In this document: positions 61,644 to 64,000 of the stretch, piece by piece
Layout of the letters: each line of letters opens with the position of its first letter
Position numbering within the stretch: position 1 is the first letter of the stretch
From: Sphingosinithalassobacter tenebrarum
Lineage (GTDB): Bacteria; Pseudomonadota; Alphaproteobacteria; Sphingomonadales; Sphingomonadaceae
Length of the DNA stretch: 64,000 bases
Assembly (NCBI RefSeq): GCF_011057975.1
Contig: NZ_CP049109.1
Location: forward strand, 1,829,001-1,893,000
Direction: 5' to 3'
The notes under the pieces: model-generated
Seen by the model: the letters and a program-made list of their open reading frames with translations, nothing else
The model's database searches: none
What the model was told of the DNA's origin: nothing
Translations under genes and position numbers: made by a program

Positions 61644-62155
61644 GCGCATATCTTTCCGACATATCGGCACCTGTCCTGCTGAATGGAACGCACCGATTGG
61701 AAGAATTCACGTGCGGGATCGCCAATCTTGACGATTGGCTGAAACGCCGCGCCCTTGCCAATCAGACGGGCGGCGCGTCACGCACCTATGTTGTTGCGCA
61801 GGATTCCCGCGTGATCGCCTATTACTGCCTTGCTTCCGGCGGAATCGCCGCGATTGAGGCGCCGGGGCGCATCCGCCGCAACATGCCCGACCCCATTCCG
61901 ATTGCGGTTCTTGGGCGACTGGCGGTGGATAGCGGGTGGCAGGGCAAAGGTCTGGGCGTGGCGCTGTTGCAGGACGCTGTTCTGAGAACCGCGCAAGCCG
62001 CCGAGATTGTCGGCATACGGGCGCTGGTCGTGCATGCGCTCTCGGACGCCGCCAAGGCATTCTACCTGCGTTTCGGCTTTATTGAATCTCCCTCCAATCC
62101 GATGACGCTGCTGCTTTCCCTCAAGGGGTTTGCCAATCCCCCCAAGCCGCGATGA
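61640..62155 (+). CDS. GNAT (TacT/AtaT-type) toxin
   Basis: A 171-residue acetyltransferase of the type that acetylates aminoacyl-tRNA to stop translation. The acetyl-CoA site is VLGRLAVDSGWQGKGLGVALLQDAV, and the AFYLRFGFI segment carries the catalytic tyrosine. It is partnered by the DUF1778 antitoxin, with the GTG at 61640 overlapping its stop (GTGA). The GTG at 61631 is an alternative start. Confidence 0.9.
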   Translation: MSAYLSDISAPVLLNGTHRLEEFTCGIANLDDWLKRRALANQTGGASRTYVVAQDSRVIAYYCLASGGIAAIEAPGRIRRNMPDPIPIAVLGRLAVDSGWQGKGLGVALLQDAVLRTAQAAEIVGIRALVVHALSDAAKAFYLRFGFIESPSNPMTLLLSLKGFANPPKPR

Positions 62156-62217
62156 TGCGGCTCCTATCCTATTCGGGGTTAGCGGCGGCGTGCCGCGTGA
62201 ACGGATGGGAGAATGAT

Positions 62218-62520
62218 ATGTCGGGTTTTGGCAAACAGCAAAAAATGGGTTCCGGCGACAAGGCGATTGGTGGATTCGCGATCGTGATGGCGCTGGTCCT
62301 CGCCTTCCTGCTCACCCCGGCTTTTCACGGCGAAACGGTTGAGTGGGCGACGGGCTATATGCTCGATCACTATGGCTACTGGCTGGCTTCGATCGGCTGG
62401 TATGTGTGGTTCGTGCTGAGCGCCTTCCTGACCTATTTCGGCGCGTTGGTTGCGATCATAGCGCTGCTATGTGTCGTGCCGATGCTGGTGCGATTTGTGA
62501 TGCTGATGTTTGCGCGCTGA
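62218..62520 (+). CDS. Three-TM hypothetical protein
   Basis: A 100-residue membrane protein with three hydrophobic segments (IVMALVLAFLLTPAF, WLASIGWYVWFVLSAFLTYFGALVAIIALLCVV and VRFVMLMFA). Start 62218 has GGGAGAATGAT in front. An ATG at 62152, overlapping the GNAT stop, was not chosen because the added segment is non-hydrophobic. Function unknown; a conjugation-related membrane protein is possible. Confidence 0.62.
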   Translation: MSGFGKQQKMGSGDKAIGGFAIVMALVLAFLLTPAFHGETVEWATGYMLDHYGYWLASIGWYVWFVLSAFLTYFGALVAIIALLCVVPMLVRFVMLMFAR

Positions 62521-62542
62521 TCGCCACAAGCAATTTGACAAA

Positions 62543-62571
62543 GGGCGGTTCCGGTTGGAGCCGCCCTTTTT
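62543..62571 (+). terminator. Intrinsic terminator
   Basis: Stem GGGCGGTTCC / GGAGCCGCCC with a GGTT loop (one wobble), then TTTTT, placed against the relaxase stop; it ends the plus-strand TA/membrane transcript. Confidence 0.82.
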
Positions 62572-63999
62572 CTATCCCAGATCGGGGCCGATGTCGGGTC
62601 CAAGCTCTGGGCCGCTATCTCGGCCCGCATGTCGATCGGTGTCGGCGCTGCGGTTATAGCGGTCCTGTAGCCATTGCAGACGGTCTTCGCTGCCGGACCG
62701 TCCTTGCTCCGTAGCTCTGGAAGGCGCGGCCTCTGCCTGAGAGCGCCGCTGGTTCGCTTGAAGCCAGTCGAGCCGCGCTGATGGCGAACGTACCGCGCCG
62801 CGCTGTTCCGCAAGATCGCGGTGGATTTCCGACAGGCGCGTATCGTGGGTTTGGCGAACCGATACGATCCGGCGCTGTAGCGTTTGCCGTTCGGCGAGCT
62901 GCGCCTCGATCATCGCCTGCCGCTGGTCGCGGTCGCGCATGAATCCGGCATAGGCTTCGCGCTCGTTCTGCGCGCGGGTCTTGGCATAGCGGCCCGACAA
63001 GCGGTCCCAGAAACCGGACAGGCCGTTGCGCAGTCGTGCGGCGCGTTCCCTCGTTTCTTCCTGCTGCCGTGCGGCTTGCCCCTCCGCCATGCGTTGACGT
63101 TCCGATGCGTGCGCATCGCGCATGGCCAGCCGTTCGCGATTGAGCGGGGTCATTTCCGCCGCCTTGGCGCGCTCGGCCTCGCCCATCAGCCGATGCAGTG
63201 CGGGACCGACATTGCGGGCGATATGGTCGCGGGTCTGCTCGATATCGCGTAGGTCTTCGGCAGCTCCCAGCCGCTCGCGGACCTCCTTGGTCTTACGTCC
63301 AAGCAAGCGAGATAACGCCATGGGCTCGCCCTGCCATGTCAGCGCGACATAGCCGCGACGATCGCCACGCGCGAGATAGAGGCCGCGTGCCTCCAACGCC
63401 TGCTGCATCGCCTCGCGATTGTCGGACACCGCCCATGCTTCCTGTGCCAGCATTTTGAGCGTTTTGGGGTCACGGCCCTCGCGTTTGGCCTGATGGTAGA
63501 GGGCAAGATCGAAGTTGCGCGGGTCGCGCTCGGTGCGGTCAATATATCCGGCGGGCAGGTTCCAGCCCTGTTCGAGAAATACGCTCTTGGAAATCTCGTG
63601 CAGCTTGTTCTTGTAGAAAGGCAGCGCGATGACGGCTTGGCGTTCATGATCGATGCGCGACCACACGGCATGCATGTGCCGCCTGCCTTCCTTTTCGTGA
63701 AACAGCGTGATGCGTGGCTGTCCGGTCAGCCCGTTCTGCTGCTCGATCTCCTCCACGGTGCGCTCGAACACGGCTGTATCGACCTGCGCATTTTCTGGCG
63801 GCGACAGCGAGACGCTGAACAGCGGCTTGCGGGATTTGATGCCCGCGCTCATCGCATGGACTTCGGCTAACGCGCCCGCGACATCCTCGCTCATGAAGCC
63901 GCGCACTTCATGCTGTTCGATATGCTCGTTGTCGCGTTCGTTGAGGAGATGACGGGCGAGCGCGTTCGGAGAGCCTCTGGTCGAGGCTTTGAGAATCAC
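62572..63999 (-). CDS. Relaxase / mobilization nuclease
   Basis: A 475-residue relaxase that would nick oriT and pilot the DNA. The relaxase core is MILKASTRGSPNALARHLLN... to HEKEGRRHMHAVWSRID, with the histidine triad His101, His108 and His110. A helical, Arg/Gln-rich C-terminal half follows (residues 290-475), ending in Gly/Pro/Asp repeats. A GTG start lies at 63999, one base from the window edge, and begins the typical MILK opening, so the gene is probably complete. The oriT should lie just outside the window. Confidence 0.88.
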   Translation of the reverse strand: MILKASTRGSPNALARHLLNERDNEHIEQHEVRGFMSEDVAGALAEVHAMSAGIKSRKPLFSVSLSPPENAQVDTAVFERTVEEIEQQNGLTGQPRITLFHEKEGRRHMHAVWSRIDHERQAVIALPFYKNKLHEISKSVFLEQGWNLPAGYIDRTERDPRNFDLALYHQAKREGRDPKTLKMLAQEAWAVSDNREAMQQALEARGLYLARGDRRGYVALTWQGEPMALSRLLGRKTKEVRERLGAAEDLRDIEQTRDHIARNVGPALHRLMGEAERAKAAEMTPLNRERLAMRDAHASERQRMAEGQAARQQEETRERAARLRNGLSGFWDRLSGRYAKTRAQNEREAYAGFMRDRDQRQAMIEAQLAERQTLQRRIVSVRQTHDTRLSEIHRDLAEQRGAVRSPSARLDWLQANQRRSQAEAAPSRATEQGRSGSEDRLQWLQDRYNRSADTDRHAGRDSGPELGPDIGPDLG

Positions 64000-64000
64000 G

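Overview
The window reads as chromosomal DNA of an alphaproteobacterium, most probably a sphingomonad (order Sphingomonadales). This rests on the GC-rich code, the style of the core proteins (PurC, ParC, GyrA, TrmFO, a TonB-ExbB-ExbD-ExbD cluster), a MucR-type regulator, a GbsR-type regulator and the dense four-base start/stop overlaps. No rRNA operon and no CRISPR array was seen. One tRNA gene is present.

Positions 1 to about 38,480 are core-like. From left to right: the 5' part of purC; a small AT-rich orphan membrane gene; a lipoprotein; parC; a GGDEF-EAL protein; a coupled DUF1285-Nudix-CCA transferase operon; GNAT, GST and folB; tonB-exbB-exbD-exbD; an orphan Imm63-like immunity gene; dcd; a three-gene TadG/TadE cluster; a squalene/phytoene-synthase-like gene; an EF-hand protein; trmFO; a desaturase and its likely GbsR repressor with matching operators; Sel1-repeat and secreted hypotheticals; gyrA; two paralogous secreted proteins flanking an SDR; yaaA; a TPR protein; an Lrp regulator; and a large degenerate histidine kinase coupled to a polysaccharide deacetylase.

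A tRNA gene with anticodon CAT (38,478-38,554) marks the edge of an integrative and mobilizable element that fills the rest of the window and probably runs past its end. A large serine recombinase lies against the tRNA 3' end and its reading frame ends inside the tRNA. The element carries a type IV coupling protein (43,993-45,603), a relaxase (62,572-63,999), MucR, a small tyrosine recombinase, an orphan DNA methyltransferase, a DUF1778-GNAT toxin-antitoxin pair and many small membrane or unknown proteins. No mating-pore genes are seen, so transfer would need a helper.

Between the coupling protein and the rest of the mobilization backbone lies an accessory block. It starts with broken IS3 and IS30 elements and continues with a secreted RHS-repeat toxin whose C-terminal tip looks like a PD-(D/E)xK nuclease, an overlapping candidate immunity gene, a tiny secreted RHS leader protein, and three unrecognised genes (a TM/SH3-like protein, a MORN-like repeat protein and an AT-rich orphan). 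Further left, an IS5/IS427-type element is split by a complete IS3/IS407-type element with a perfect 4-bp target duplication.

The points most worth following are the RHS toxin-immunity unit, the repeated GCAACA...TGTTGC dyads near the coupling protein and the tyrosine recombinase, the paired 20-bp operators of the GbsR-desaturase system, a 36-bp strictly alternating purine-pyrimidine tract in front of gyrA, and two back-to-back perfect palindromes inside a coding sequence.
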